DNA of 64,000 bases from Chelonoidis abingdonii. Its lineage: Eukaryota > Chordata > Testudines > Testudinidae. The position numbers and the translations under genes are program-made. The first letter of the stretch is position 1. Each line of letters starts with the position of its first letter. The stretch is from positions 23,363,932 to 23,427,931 of the forward strand of contig NC_133778.1 in the NCBI RefSeq assembly GCF_003597395.2, read 5' to 3'. Positions 11,626 through 57,415 of the stretch are shown here, piece after piece. Under the pieces are notes generated by a model. It was not told the origin of the DNA. It ran no database searches and saw only the letters and a program-made list of their open reading frames with translations.

Positions 11626-13939
11626 AAAAAAATAAAATTATCTGCAAAAAGTTTTGCAGATACTGTCCAGTGATTTTTACAAAAGTGTTAAAGAGTTATA
11701 TTTTTTTGTAAAGCTTAGCATATGATACGTTGAAGTATCTGCTGCTTGGAGAATGAACAGAAAGCAGTGGGGGGAGGGGAGAAAGGGGGGAGGAGCAGCT
11801 CAGGGTGGAGAAAGTAAACTCAACACCAACATTGAGGATTGCGATTTTTTTGAACTAAGTTAGCAGCAGTCAATGGTAAAAATGTTACCAGTCTAGGGCT
11901 GTCAATGTCAGCCATAACTACTGAGTCAGCACCTAACAGCAGCATTGAAGATCACAGAGCAGAAGCCACATACAAGTCTGCAATCCCTGCAACTTCACTA
12001 AGCAGGCAACACAAGAAGCGGAGGCACAGAGAGTGGGAACACTTTTAGTTAAAAAAATAATCGAGTTGTGGTCTGTGGAAAACTGCCAAGTCACATGGTG
12101 CTGGCTCTCTGCTCCTTTCCAGTTGCTTCTACAGATGTCTGGATGCCAAAGCCTGGACACTGTAGAAGCAGCTGGAAACAAGGAGAAAGAACAAGACCAG
12201 GTCCCTCCATTAGGGGCTGCTGCTTCACAGAACAGCGCTGCTAACAGAAGCAGAGCTACTTGGAAGCAGGCAGCTGTTATTCACAAATGTATTAGCTAAT
12301 TGTGGATCATCCCCCATTTCTATTAAGACATGGGCAACGCTATAAACATGTCAAAAACACTTGCTTAAATCTAAATTATTTAAACTCTTTAGAGCCTTTT
12401 ATTCTAACTCCCGGTTTTTTGAATCAGTGATTTCTCTGACATGAAAGACAGCATGAGGGAAGGATCGATATAAGAAACAACAAGGAGTCTGGTGGCACCT
12501 TAAAGACTAACAGATTTAGTTGGGCATAAGCTTCTGTGGGTAAAAAACCCACTCCTTCAGATGCATGGAGTGAAAATTACAGATACAGGCGTAAATATAA
12601 ATTGGCACTTGAAGAAAACTGAGTTACCTTTTTACCCACGAAAGCTTATGCCCAGATAAATCGATTAGTCTTTAAGGTGCCACCAGACTCCTCCTTGTTT
12701 TTGTGGATACAGACTAACATGGCTATCCCTCTGATACAACAGAAGAAAGCCAACAGTCAGAAAAAAGTTGAAAGGAATTTTTTCCTCAAACTCTGTAGGT
12801 TTTAGCATTGTCTAAAGACGCATTACAGATGCCTACGAATATGAGCTCACTCTCTCACTGTACCGAATCTTATTATTTTTTTTTTAAACAACATTGTTTC
12901 TGATAGGTGACAAAGCAAAAACATTTGAAGACAAGGACATCCTTGTTCTCCCTGCTTGTATTGGTGTATCAATTTCTACTGTATCTAAATGACCTTGTGA
13001 CCAAGCAAGGTCACTTTCACGGAGAGACCAAAAAGAGAAAAAATAGATTAAACTATATTAATTAAAAAAGATTGTTACTGGATAAGTTACAGGTCAACTT
13101 GAAATACATGTTCACTTCAGAGGCTCCTGACAGCAAATTCCATTAGGAAGGCATGCTGCCTGGTAAAAGCAAACACACTTTTATTACACAGCTACTTTTG
13201 GTAACCAGAAGTTAGACACATTTCTATTTCCACCAGCACACAGCAAGAACATGGTCCTTTTCTACAGTCTTTGCTCCTATTCAGCTGGTATTTATATGCG
13301 ACCACTGGCTTAACTTCTCAAAGGGGGCGGAAGGGCCGGCTCAACAAGCCCGTCGAAGAACAGCCTGGAGGAGCAGGTCGCTGTGTAGTTCCGAGGCATG
13401 AAGTGCAACCCTGCCCAGGGCTGGGCCACGTGCTCTAACCCTCCGCCCCCATCACCGGGGCACTGCGAGACTTGTCTGTACCTACAGGCCGGCTGCGGGT
13501 GGGAGAGACCCAGGAGACCCTGTTCCCGGTCGGCTAAAGTGGGGGTGGGGGGGGCCGCAGGAGAAGGAAGGAAGACCCTGTCCCCCGGCTGCACTGGGGG
13601 GAGGGAGGGAGGAAGACCCTGCCCCCCACAGTAGGGTGACCGGATAGTAAAGTGTGAAAAATTAGAACAGGGAGTGTGGGGGGGGGGGCACTTGGCACCT
13701 ATATAAGAAAAAGGCCCAAGTATCGGGCCTGTCCCTATAAAATTGGGCCATCTAGTCACCCTGCCGCACAGCCCCCAGCCCCAGGGGCGGCACTGGCGGG
13801 GGCGCCCAGCGCAGCCCCACACATGACGTGCCAGAGAGAAACATGGCCCCTACCTGCGTCCCTCCCGCCTGCCCGTGCTCGCAAGCCCGGCCGAAGGGCC
13901 CACGGCCAGGCCGCGGGAGGAAAAGGCGACACTCACCAT
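7915..13939 (-). CDS. HSPE1: HSPE1, mitochondrial 10-kDa heat shock protein (chaperonin 10), 4 coding exons
   Basis: The coding parts are 13937-13939, 10686-10850, 8636-8725 and 7915-7965 on the minus strand, 309 nt or 102 codons plus stop. 102 aa is the usual length of vertebrate Hsp10. The protein forms the heptameric lid that closes the Hsp60 ring in the mitochondrial matrix and encloses the folding substrate. Residues 2-56 carry the beta-barrel core and the mobile loop (around ETVTKGGIMLPEKSQGK), whose GGIML tripeptide region contacts Hsp60. Residues 57-86 contain EIQPVSVKVGEKILLPEYGG, and the protein ends in RDGDILGKYVD. There is no cleaved presequence, as is known for this family. All introns are phase 0. 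The gene is divergent from HSPD1 over a shared promoter. The exon reconstruction is direct from sequence; function is from family knowledge. Confidence 0.97.
8636..8725 (-). CDS. HSPE1: HSPE1 coding exon 3 (residues 57-86)
   Basis: 90 nt, acceptor AAG at 8726-8728 and a weak donor GTTTGT at 8630-8635. It encodes SGEIQPVSVKVGEKILLPEY and ends in LEDK. Confidence 0.95.
8853..9197. mobile_element. Fragment of the GAATTCTG-terminus element (HSPE1 intron 2)
   Basis: The left part (CTCAGGGGAATCTGCGCA then ATTTTATTTGTCAAAATAAC) is related to the end sequence of the element at 56131-57415. It appears interrupted at about 9198. Confidence 0.5.
9198..9800. mobile_element. GC-rich hAT-like insertion (HSPE1 intron 2)
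   Basis: Begins CAGGGTGGTCAAACCACAGC and GAGCCACATGCGGCTC, the terminus of a known turtle hAT type. Right end not located; interior GC-rich and non-coding. Confidence 0.45.
10310..10500 (+). mobile_element. MIR-type SINE (HSPE1 intron 2)
   Basis: TTATTCCCCATTTTACAGAT followed by a diverged GGTCACAGGGA core, the MIR central domain. Confidence 0.6.
10686..10850 (-). CDS. HSPE1: HSPE1 coding exon 2 (residues 2-56)
   Basis: 165 nt, acceptor CAG at 10851-10853 and donor GTAAAT below 10686. It encodes AGKAFKKFLPLFDRVLVERC and on through the mobile loop to GSGSKGK. The open frame extends upstream into the intron with no homology, so the acceptor sets the boundary. Confidence 0.96.
11595..11621 (+). 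repeat. Poly(A) run, 27 A (HSPE1 intron 1)
   Basis: Uninterrupted 27-base A run; no element recognised in front of it. Confidence 0.9.
12478..12742. mobile_element. Inverted pair of Penelope-like ends (HSPE1 intron 1)
   Basis: The left arm has GAGTCTGGTGGCACCTTAAA and the right arm has its inverse, TTTAAGGTGCCACCAGACTC, followed by GTGGATACAGACTAACATGG. The arms continue inward (ATAAGCTTCTGTGGGT against ACCCACGAAAGCTTAT). Confidence 0.55.
13632..13763. mobile_element. Short hAT MITE next to the HSPE1 promoter, 132 bp
   Basis: Inverted ends TAGGGTGAC and GTCACCCTG. Flanks CCCCACAG (13624-13631) and CCGCACAG (13764-13771) agree at 7 of 8 bases. A G10 run lies inside. It inserted about 170 bp from HSPE1 exon 1. 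Confidence 0.8.
13937..13939 (-). CDS. HSPE1: HSPE1 coding exon 1 (start codon only)
   Basis: The start ATG is followed at once by a GTGAGT donor (13931-13936), so the first exon adds only Met. The 5' UTR lies to the right, toward the shared promoter; its first base cannot be fixed from sequence. Confidence 0.9.
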
Positions 13940-14027
13940 GGCGCGCCGAGTCCCTCCGCTCACCGCCCTGTGACTTGCTGAGCGCCGCACACGCTCACCT
14001 AATACACGTGGGGGGTGCCACTCTGAC

Positions 14028-14039
14028 TGCGCATGCGCC
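14028..14039. promoter_or_regulatory. NRF-1 binding site
   Basis: TGCGCATGCGCC matches the palindromic NRF-1 consensus around GCGCATGCGC. NRF-1 drives nuclear genes for mitochondrial proteins. The site lies about 90 bp from the HSPE1 start codon. Confidence 0.75.
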
Positions 14040-14226
14040 ACCACCTCCCCGCTAGTGCCGCGCGCCGCAAGGCGGGGCTATTTCCGTTGTCCCTAGAAGA
14101 CATGTTATTTCCACCTTTATTTTTTATTCTCGCGGGCATTTTACGCCATAGACCCGGATTCTCTATGCAGCAGAGCCTAACACCAGCGCTAATAGTTCCC
14201 CGTTAAACCCTGCATCGGACCAACAC

Positions 14227-14234
14227 CCGGAAGT
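14227..14234. promoter_or_regulatory. ETS/GABP (NRF-2) site
   Basis: CCGGAAGT is a full ETS-family core as bound by GABPA, a second regulator of mitochondrial biogenesis. It lies 39 bp left of the heat-shock element. Confidence 0.6.
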
Positions 14235-14272
14235 GGCGTAATACAACCTTTGACCTATAGCGAGCATGAGCG

Positions 14273-14290
14273 TTCCAGAAGGTTCTGGAA
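14273..14290. promoter_or_regulatory. Perfect heat-shock element (HSF1 site)
   Basis: TTCCAGAAGGTTCTGGAA contains four alternating 5-bp units (TTC-nn-GAA-nn-TTC-nn-GAA) with no mismatch. This is enough for an HSF1 trimer plus an extra contact. Its position between the two divergent genes fits joint heat induction. Confidence 0.9.
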
Positions 14291-14449
14291 TTGGAAGGCC
14301 CCGAAACCTGTTTGATTCATACGCGAGTAACCTGAGCGCACATATAGGACGTAGAATCCCGCCGGCCCCGCCCACTACCCGGCTGGGCCCTTGGACGATT
14401 GGTGGAAAGCCGCGCTCCGCCCCCGACTGGGACAAGCGTATGCTGTTAT

Positions 14450-14621
14450 GCTAGTTGCGGGGCCTGACTAGACAGGACCCTGCATGGGTTTCTGCTAGAG
14501 CGGAGGAGGGGTAGAGTCTGTGAGTGCTGTGTTCCCTACAGGCTCCCGTCACTCACTCAGGCTGCGCTCCTCGTCCACTTCCCAACGCGGACTCGATTGC
14601 TGCCTTGCTCGCCCTGTACAG
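14450..14621 (+). other. HSPD1: HSPD1 exon 1, non-coding 5' UTR (left edge approximate)
   Basis: A strong donor, CTGTACAG followed by GTGAGC, ends this exon at 14621. The next exon begins two bases before the HSPD1 ATG, so exon 1 must be untranslated, as in mammals. The transcription start is an estimate. Confidence 0.65.
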
Positions 14622-14656
14622 GTGAGCGGCCCGGCGTGGGCTTGGACTTGGGGTTC

Positions 14657-14765
14657 GGGGCTGCTGAGGCGGGGGCTCGGGCTCGGGGCTGCTGAGGCGG
14701 GGGCCCGGCGCGGGCTTGGGGCTGCTGAGGCGGGGGCTCATGTTCGGGCTCGAGGCTGCTGCGCC
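14657..14765 (+). repeat. HSPD1: GC-rich tandem repeat in HSPD1 intron 1
   Basis: GGGGCTGCTGAGGCGGGGG starts at about 14657, 14685 and 14718, with a fourth degenerate copy after 14746; spacing 28-33 bp. Confidence 0.8.
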
Positions 14766-15814
14766 GGGGCCTCTGCTCCCGCCAGCCATGTGCGTCTAGG
14801 GTACCGGGCACCCTTCCCCGGCGCGGTGCTGCCATCGGCGCCGAAAAGGCAGGGGACGGCCCCTTGCGGCTTCCCCGAGCCCTGCCCGCGCCATGGAGCG
14901 CACACGCCCCTTCCCTTCCCGCACGTGCCCGGTGTCACAGGGACATTGCGCGTGCGAGACACGCTTTCCCGTGTCCTGCGGGGGGGGAGGGGGGAGTGTG
15001 TGTGACAGAGAGGAGCCCCCCTACCGTGGAGGAGTGAGAAAGGAGACGTCTGCTCGTGTGCGACTTCCCCCTCCTGCTCTTTGTGAGTGTGTGTGTGAGA
15101 GACAGAGATTTTTCCCGCCTCCTGCCCTTGACTCTGTGTGTGTGTGAGATCCCTTCGCCTTCAGCCTAGGAGGGGGTGTGGGACTGTGTGTGGGAGACGT
15201 ACGGGGTCTGTGTGCACGGCTTCCTACGTACTGTATTCCCCGCTCTTCTGCGCTGGAAGCATTACCAGCCCTTGGCTACTCCTGCGGGAGTGAGGGCACT
15301 GCCCTGTTAGCAGGATGGTTTCATGCCGTTCGTTGCTGGGCTGCAGTTACATTGCAGCCTCTCCCATAATCTCTGGGAGAAGGAGCCACCATGAGGGTGG
15401 CTCCCCTGCCTGTGCAGATTGGCTCATCCAGCAGCAGGGGGCGAGTGTCTCTTGACCTTGCTCTGTCCTGATGGAGAGAACCATGTGGAAGGGAGATAGG
15501 CCTGGGCTCTGCAGGTTGTTGCTACTGTTGCAGTTTTTTTGTTAGTTTATCACCAGGTGCTCTCAGCCTTGAACTGTTCATTTTTCACTGTTACAGTCGG
15601 TTTTTGGGATAGCGCCTTTACTTTTAGGATGCTTACACTGATAAAGCTGCTGAGCTCTGACAAACTTTTTTCTAGCCTGTAGCAATAATGGTCTCAGTGA
15701 AATATACCACCTTTCCTGCTCTATCATACATAATACTAGTATTCTCATAACGCTCATCATTGCTGTGGCTATAATTTTTTCACATACCAAAAGTGAACTT
15801 CACAGTGCTCTTGT

Positions 15815-15960
15815 GAGCTTGATAAACTTTATTCCCATTTTAGAGAAGAGGAAATTGAGGTTCAGAAGTTGTGACTTGCCCAGGATCACATAGTGAGTTG
15901 CTGGGAATAGAATCTAGGGCTCTAGAATCTTGGACTTTTGCTCTAGTATCCAACTGTTAC
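15815..15960 (+). mobile_element. MIR-type SINE (HSPD1 intron 1)
   Basis: ATTCCCATTTTAGAGAAGAG, GAAATTGAGG and TTGCCCAGGATCACATAG match the MIR core in order. Confidence 0.75.
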
Positions 15961-16122
15961 AAAAATTAGGACACTAAAATATTTACACCACTTTCATTTA
16001 AAATTCAAAAAACTACTAGCAACTTTACTCTAAATCGGTGGAAGACAGAAATATGGTTGGTCAAAGGACTGTGACACATTAGTTTTATTGTATCTTACTC
16101 TTCTTTTTTTTTTCCTTCAGAA

Positions 16123-32355
<16,233 letters not shown>

Positions 32356-32564
32356 TTCCTGGAATACTGAGACATCATGAACTGTGATGGTTGAGACTGA
32401 CAGTTTGCTAAAAACTTCAGAAGTCAGTGCCAGGGGTGGATAGTGACTGAAGTGAGGCTGGTGTTTAAAAGAATCACTGTAACCATTAGTTACTGGATTT
32501 AATTTAACCTATGTAACTGTTTAGTCACTGTCCATGCCTACAGATAATTTATTTTGTATTTTTC

Positions 32565-32570
32565 AATAAA
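32565..32570 (+). terminator. HSPD1: HSPD1 polyadenylation signal
   Basis: AATAAA 210 nt after the stop codon, followed by a T-rich stretch; gives a 3' UTR of about 230 nt. Confidence 0.8.
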
Positions 32571-32590
32571 GACATTTTGTACATTCCTGC

Positions 32591-34036
32591 TACTGGGTGC
32601 AAGATCCACATGCCAATGTCCTGCTTTAAATTTAATCAACTAAGGCACTTGAAATTCTGTTTATCAGAATTTATTGGTGCTTGCCACTACTAGGAAAAGT
32701 TCAGATGAAACCATTGTGTGCAAGACTTAAAAAAAATTGTACAAAGAAATATACAATTATGTGACAACCTCTAATAAAAGATTGTTCAAAGTTATGAAAT
32801 GTATTACCTTATTTACCTGTCCACAAACCCAACAAAAATCAAACCTAATGATACAGGGATCACATTTAAACTCTGCTAGAAATCCAACCTTTAGTGCTGG
32901 GAAGGGATGGAGTATTTGTTTAAGAAACAATCCTCCCCTGAACTGAATGTGTATAGACCACAGGTAGTTTCGATGTTATAAAATTCTGGTGAGAAACAGG
33001 TCCAAGCTCAACTGAAAAATTAATCTTAAATTTAATGGAGTTGAAATAGTAAGCTCTGGACAGGGACTTGTCACTCTACCTATTGAGTACAAATTCTGTT
33101 TCATATATTGGATCCTTTTAGCAGCAGTGTTGGGAACACTAATTGTTTTGTGAGGGTATGAAAGGATAAATTGCCTGAGATGATTTTAAGAAAAGGAATC
33201 TTGTGTGTCTAGAGAAGAATTAGCATGTCTTGTAAAAAGTAAATTAGTACCTCTGTGATGGAAGACTAACAGTTTTGTATCACCAGACATCTAGTGGAAG
33301 ATGGAGATTTGTCACTGTTTAAACATATTAGGTTGTATATTTTTTAAACACCTGAAGTTAAAGAATCAGACCTCTGCAGCTGCCTGAAGAATGTTGCAAC
33401 TTGTGATGTCCTCCAGGGAAAGTGGGAGAGAGTTGTCCTTCAGTTTAAAGTTTGCAGAGGGACAGAAGTCTTTAGTTAGTCTCATGGTTCCCTGTTCCCA
33501 GCAAACAGTGAAGCTATTCTAGGGGGGAGGGAAATTGTGCACTCATAGTGTAGTGCCGTCAACTGATTTAAATGAACTCAGTTTAAGAATCTGAAGGGAT
33601 TCAAGTTTTCTGGGCTATCCACTCTATATTCACTTAATAAATTTTAACTATTCAGAGATGGAAAAGGGGTAAACTTTAGACTTGAAGCTAACCATGTCAC
33701 TTAATTTCAGACTTGATCTAATGGTAAAATTAAAACAGGAATTAGGCAATTCAATATAATAGAAAAAGGATGCAGGTCTATTCATTCACTTAAATTATCT
33801 GTAAGAGACAATTTAGCTCCAGCTTGCTTTTGGAGAGGAAGGGAAATATAGAAAATAACACAAGGGAATAGCCCTAGTGACTGGAGATAAGTGCCAGCCT
33901 TATCAAATGTGTTTAAGAATTCTTGGCATAAATTACTCCTTTCATTGTTTTAATGTTATAGTAATCTGTTTGATGGTAGTACTGAATGTGTAAATTTAGA
34001 TTTCTTTTAAAAGCTTAATTGCTCCCTTTAGACCTT
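32591..34036. other. Convergent intergenic space HSPD1-COQ10B
   Basis: AT-rich, no repeat or frame recognised. Part may be the COQ10B 3' UTR. Confidence 0.5.
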
Positions 34037-34042
34037 TTTATT
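32670..34042 (-). terminator. COQ10B: Candidate polyadenylation signals of COQ10B
   Basis: AATAAA on the minus strand at 34037-34042 (about 710 nt after the stop) and at 32670-32675 (about 2.1 kb after it). The second lies only about 100 bp from the HSPD1 signal, so long COQ10B transcripts would nearly meet HSPD1 transcripts. Confidence 0.4.
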
Positions 34043-34749
34043 TAAGTCAATTACATATACTTTGTACACTACCACACTGATTTAATCTAAACTCATAAAT
34101 TGTAGAAAAAGTAACTGCTGCTCTTAATTTCTGTAATGTGTCAGTTTATATTTTTAGCACAGCTACTAATATAAGATGGCACTGCTTTGTCTACAGGAGC
34201 CTTGTCAGTTAAAATGTATTGAAACTGTCCATTAGGGCATTCTTCTTTCAGTCTTTTTGGAACATAAAACTAGTATTCCTGATGCAGAGGAAAAGTAGGA
34301 AGTTAAGGGCAACTGTCTTAAACTTTCCCTGAACTTGTTTAGGTTGATGCTGATATCATGAGAATAAGTTACATACGTTCAAAAACTAATAACTTAAATT
34401 TCATACACTTATTACAAACACTGCAAAAAAAAATTAACAGTTTAGATAAGGCAGTAATGCTGATGTGCTGTTCATTATATAATCAAACTGTTTGGCAAAG
34501 TAAAGGCAATCTTGATTGGCTAGTTTACAGTAGCTGCCACTCAGTTTGTTACAAACATCACACCCTGAATTGCACTTGAAGCTTAATATTCTATGTACAT
34601 CTGGTTCCATCTTATGTGCATGTTTCGTATAGCAGTATATTACACACAAAGCTAAGTTAACAAATAGATGCCCACAGAGAAAAGCACCTCTTATAAATAA
34701 GGTGTACAAGTTAGATTATAATAAAGGTAGAAAGCTAACACTTTTCCCT

Positions 34750-54293
<19,544 letters not shown>

Positions 54294-54432
54294 GTTCGGC
54301 CCCGCTGCCTCACCTCCCCATCCCAGTCAGTCAGCCTAACGGCTGCCGGCGCCAGACCCGCCCCCATTATTAGCAAGCCAATCACCGCGCAGCAGCCGCC
54401 CAGTCACCGCCAATCACCGTGTCCAAAGTCCC

Positions 54433-54440
54433 TGACGTCA
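54433..54440. promoter_or_regulatory. COQ10B: CRE (CREB/ATF site) in the COQ10B promoter
   Basis: Perfect 8-bp TGACGTCA about 140 bp upstream of the COQ10B start codon. Confidence 0.7.
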
Positions 54441-54729
54441 CTATGTGGACCGCGGTGTCCTACCCTCGACACACCCTCCCCCACACCCACCCCATGACTC
54501 TGGTGCGCGAGCGCGAGACAGGGCTACGGGACCGCGCGCAGTCACAAGGCTTAGGGCTGACTTTGTCGGGGTTACATAAGGCTTGAGGCAACAGGGGCGG
54601 GGCGAATGCTGGAATCAGCCCGTTGATTGGCCGAATGGAGTGACAGTCAGTTGCCCTTAAAGTTACATAGCCTGGGGTCGAGAGGAGCAAGACACGGCAT
54701 TGCGGTGCGTCCTTCCACCTTCAGTGTTC

Positions 54730-55290
54730 TGCAGTGCGCCGGGCAATTCCCCCACGAGCCTTCCGTCCTGGTTCCCGCCTTCCAGCGACCCCCCACTAGA
54801 CCCTGCCTCATCTCCAAGCCTCTGCTCAGATCCTGTCCTGTAGCCCCCTCCCCTCAGACCGTGCCCTATAGTCCGCTCCAGTGCTTGCCCCTCATCTCCA
54901 ATTCCCGCATCTCTCAGACCCTGCCTATAGCCCCCTCCAATGCTTCTCCCTTGTCACCCGCTTCCCTACCTCTCAGGTCGTGCCCCTTCTCTCTAGCTCT
55001 CCCACCCCACCCGGGCACAGTAACTTCTGTATTTTTGAAGCAGCTCCAATCTAGTCAACAGGGCCATGTATGGGGGAGGAGGCAAATTCTGTGAGCCTTG
55101 CATTTTGGGGTGACAATGCCCCCTGCCTCACAAACTACACCCATGCTCCCTCCACAGGCCCTCCCCTTGTCTCCTCTCCCCCATCCACACAATCCAGACC
55201 CAGCCCTGTGGTGTCCAGTGCTCCTGTCCTCACAGACTCTGCTCCCTTGCTGCCTGACCCCTGCTCCCTCCCCACAGACCCAGCTTGTGA
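54730..55290 (+). repeat. C-rich degenerate repeat region
   Basis: Recurrent CAGACC(G/C)TGCC and TAGCCCCCTCC phrases. The stretch 54797-54860 is close to 56209-56268 inside the element at 56131-57415, so this may be another copy of that element's interior. Long frames here are Pro/Ser-rich artefacts. Confidence 0.6.
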
Positions 55291-55329
55291 TAATGTTTTT
55301 ATATTTATTATTCCTAAGAACTGATGGTG

Positions 55330-56075
55330 CATCTAACTTCAAGTAATACTACTTTGTGCATAACAAGGAATAAGTTTATCTTGTGCATTTTACTCAAGAA
55401 GTACAAAGGAAGGTCAGTGCCTCTAAACTCGGGCTTTCAGGGTTACAGAGTCAGCTTTGTAAGGCTGGAGAAGAAACATACCTAAGCAGAGGCTGCACAT
55501 AGGCCTGTTTTCGGGGTATCTGGGCTTTGTTTAGGAGTGGTTAATATACTAGGAACTGTTAAGGAATAGTATTCAGAAGATCCAGCTCCACAAGCTGCCA
55601 TAGTCAGGGAACTATAAAATATTCTCTGCCAATAAAAAAACAAATTAGAAGATTTCCTATGGATTTTTTTTCCTTTGAGGTGACCAGCTGTCTTCATACA
55701 CATCACTAACTACACTGGTAGTGTTCACTAGTGCCATATTGCGAATGCCCTTGAGAATTAAAGACATTTAGTACCTCTCACACTCAGGACTTTAGTTTAT
55801 AACAGCAGAATTACAAGTTTTGTATTATACATTATATCAGTTTATTACAAAAATTTAGAATGTACATTAAAAATGAATAAAAGTGGGTTCAAAATTGGTA
55901 TTACAACAGTTAAAATATTTATGGTGTTATCCTACACTGTTATAATTCCAGACTATTTTAACTTGTTAATTCGTACTTGTACATAATTCACCTAATAATA
56001 CCAGTTCCAAAAGAAAGCACCATACAATACCATTAAGAAATTAGAACTATCTTACAATTATTGTAATAATCCTTA
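55330..56075. other. Intergenic, no gene seen
   Basis: AT-rich, nothing recognised. Confidence 0.4.
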
Positions 56076-56077
56076 GC

Positions 56078-56130
56078 CTTTTTATGTACAATATGCCACT
56101 TTGAATTTTTATGTACAATATGCCACTTTA
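56078..56130 (+). repeat. Tandem duplication of about 27 bp
   Basis: TTTTTATGTACAATATGCCA occurs twice in direct succession just before the next element. Confidence 0.85.
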
Positions 56131-57415
56131 CTCTCGAGGGAATTCTGTGCCAATGTGCATGTGCAGAATTTACATCCCCATCAGATTTCTTTGCTTCCTC
56201 ACAGAAAACTAGATCCTGCCTCATTTCCAAGCCTCCCCTCAGATCCTGCCCTGTAGCCCCATCCCCTTTTCCTGATGGGAAAGCAAAGGGAAGCCAAAAG
56301 AGCAGTCATGCAACCCTCCCCAGCAATATATTTCAGGTACCCAGGGCAGCCGGCAGAGAGGTAAATCACTGTGAGGCAGGGGACAGGACTGGGGAAGACC
56401 CGGCTGGTGGCTCCAACCCTGCACCAGGCTCAGCTGCTAGTCCTGGCTGGGCTAGGGAGGACAGGACTTCCTCTTTCCCTACATGACATCCAGGGCCAGG
56501 TCAGACCCACCCCCAGATTTCTCCCCCAGGTGCAGGGACCTCTGCAAACTGCACCCTGCCCCGCTTCCTGCACCCATCACTCCTCAGCTGCAGGGAGAAG
56601 GATCCCTGTACAGGGAGCTACTCCCCCATCCGCCCAACCCCCATGGATCCACACCCCCTATACCCAGACTCTCCTGCTAAGCCTCACCCCGCACACTCAG
56701 AACCCCCCTGATGAGCCCCACTCCCCCTGCACCACTCCAGCGAGCCACCCATACTCAGATTCCCACCCCAGCAAAACCCCAACCAGCTGCACCTGGATCC
56801 CCATCCCATGAGCCCCACTCCCCCAGCATCTGAACACCACTGAGCCCCCCACACCCAGACCCCTCTATAGAGCTCTGTCCTCCTCACACCAACCCCCCTC
56901 TGCTGAGCCCCAACCACCTTCACCTGGACCCCCCCCGCAGAGTCCCATTACCGTTGCACCCAGAACTCCACAACAAGCCCCTGTGCCTCCAGTCCCCCCC
57001 TACACTTGGATCCCCCACTGAGCCGCCTGCACCCAGGTTACCCCACACAGAACCTTTTCAACCTACCCCTGGATTCCCCCACACTAACCCCCGCCACACT
57101 TGGCTCCTGCCTCCCTATACCTGGTGCACCTGGCATGGAGGGGAAGGGCCCCATGGTGTGTCAGGGGCAGGCCCAGTCCTAGCGCTGTGTCAGGGTTGGG
57201 TGCAGCCTCACCACTGAGTCCGTATCCCAAGGGGTAGCTGCACAATAATCTCCCACTTCTGTGCAGCCAGTGGCCTATGCTCCCCAATGCCATGAAGAGC
57301 CTCCACATTTATCTGAAAAATAAAATGTATAGAGTTTTGCAAAATTTTAAAATATTGTGCACAGAATTTTAATTTTTTTGGTGTAGAATTTTTTGGCACA
57401 GAATGCCCTTAGAAG
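56131..57415. mobile_element. Non-autonomous DNA element, 1.3 kb, GAATTCTGTGCCAA ends
   Basis: Left end GAGGGAATTCTGTGCCAA and right end TTGGCACAGAATGCCCTTA are inverted. The interior is GC-rich and includes degenerate C-rich repeats (56,640-57,080). No transposase frame. A relative lies at 8853-9197. Confidence 0.75.

Larger units (their letters stand above)
13940..14621. promoter_or_regulatory. Shared bidirectional HSPE1/HSPD1 promoter and CpG island core
   Basis: A CpG-rich segment lies between the HSPE1 start codon and the HSPD1 exon 1 donor. It contains an E-box CACGTG (14005-14010), an NRF-1 palindrome (14028-14039), a GC box GGCGGGGC (14071-14078), an ETS/GABP site CCGGAAGT (14227-14234), a heat-shock element (14273-14290), another GC box near 14366 and an inverted CCAAT box (ATTGG, 14398-14402). 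Head-to-head sharing of this promoter is established for mammals. CpG richness continues to about 13,310 and about 15,060. No TATA box is evident. Confidence 0.88.

Noticed and set aside
13310..15005. Frames of 60-170 codons on both strands over the CpG island
   Set aside because: Stop-poor because of GC content; they overlap the promoter, MITE and HSPD1 exon 1, with no conservation.
54627..55094. 155-codon plus-strand frame beside the COQ10B promoter
   Set aside because: Pro/Ser-rich, generated by degenerate C-rich repeats that recur at 56.2 kb; no domain and no splice context.
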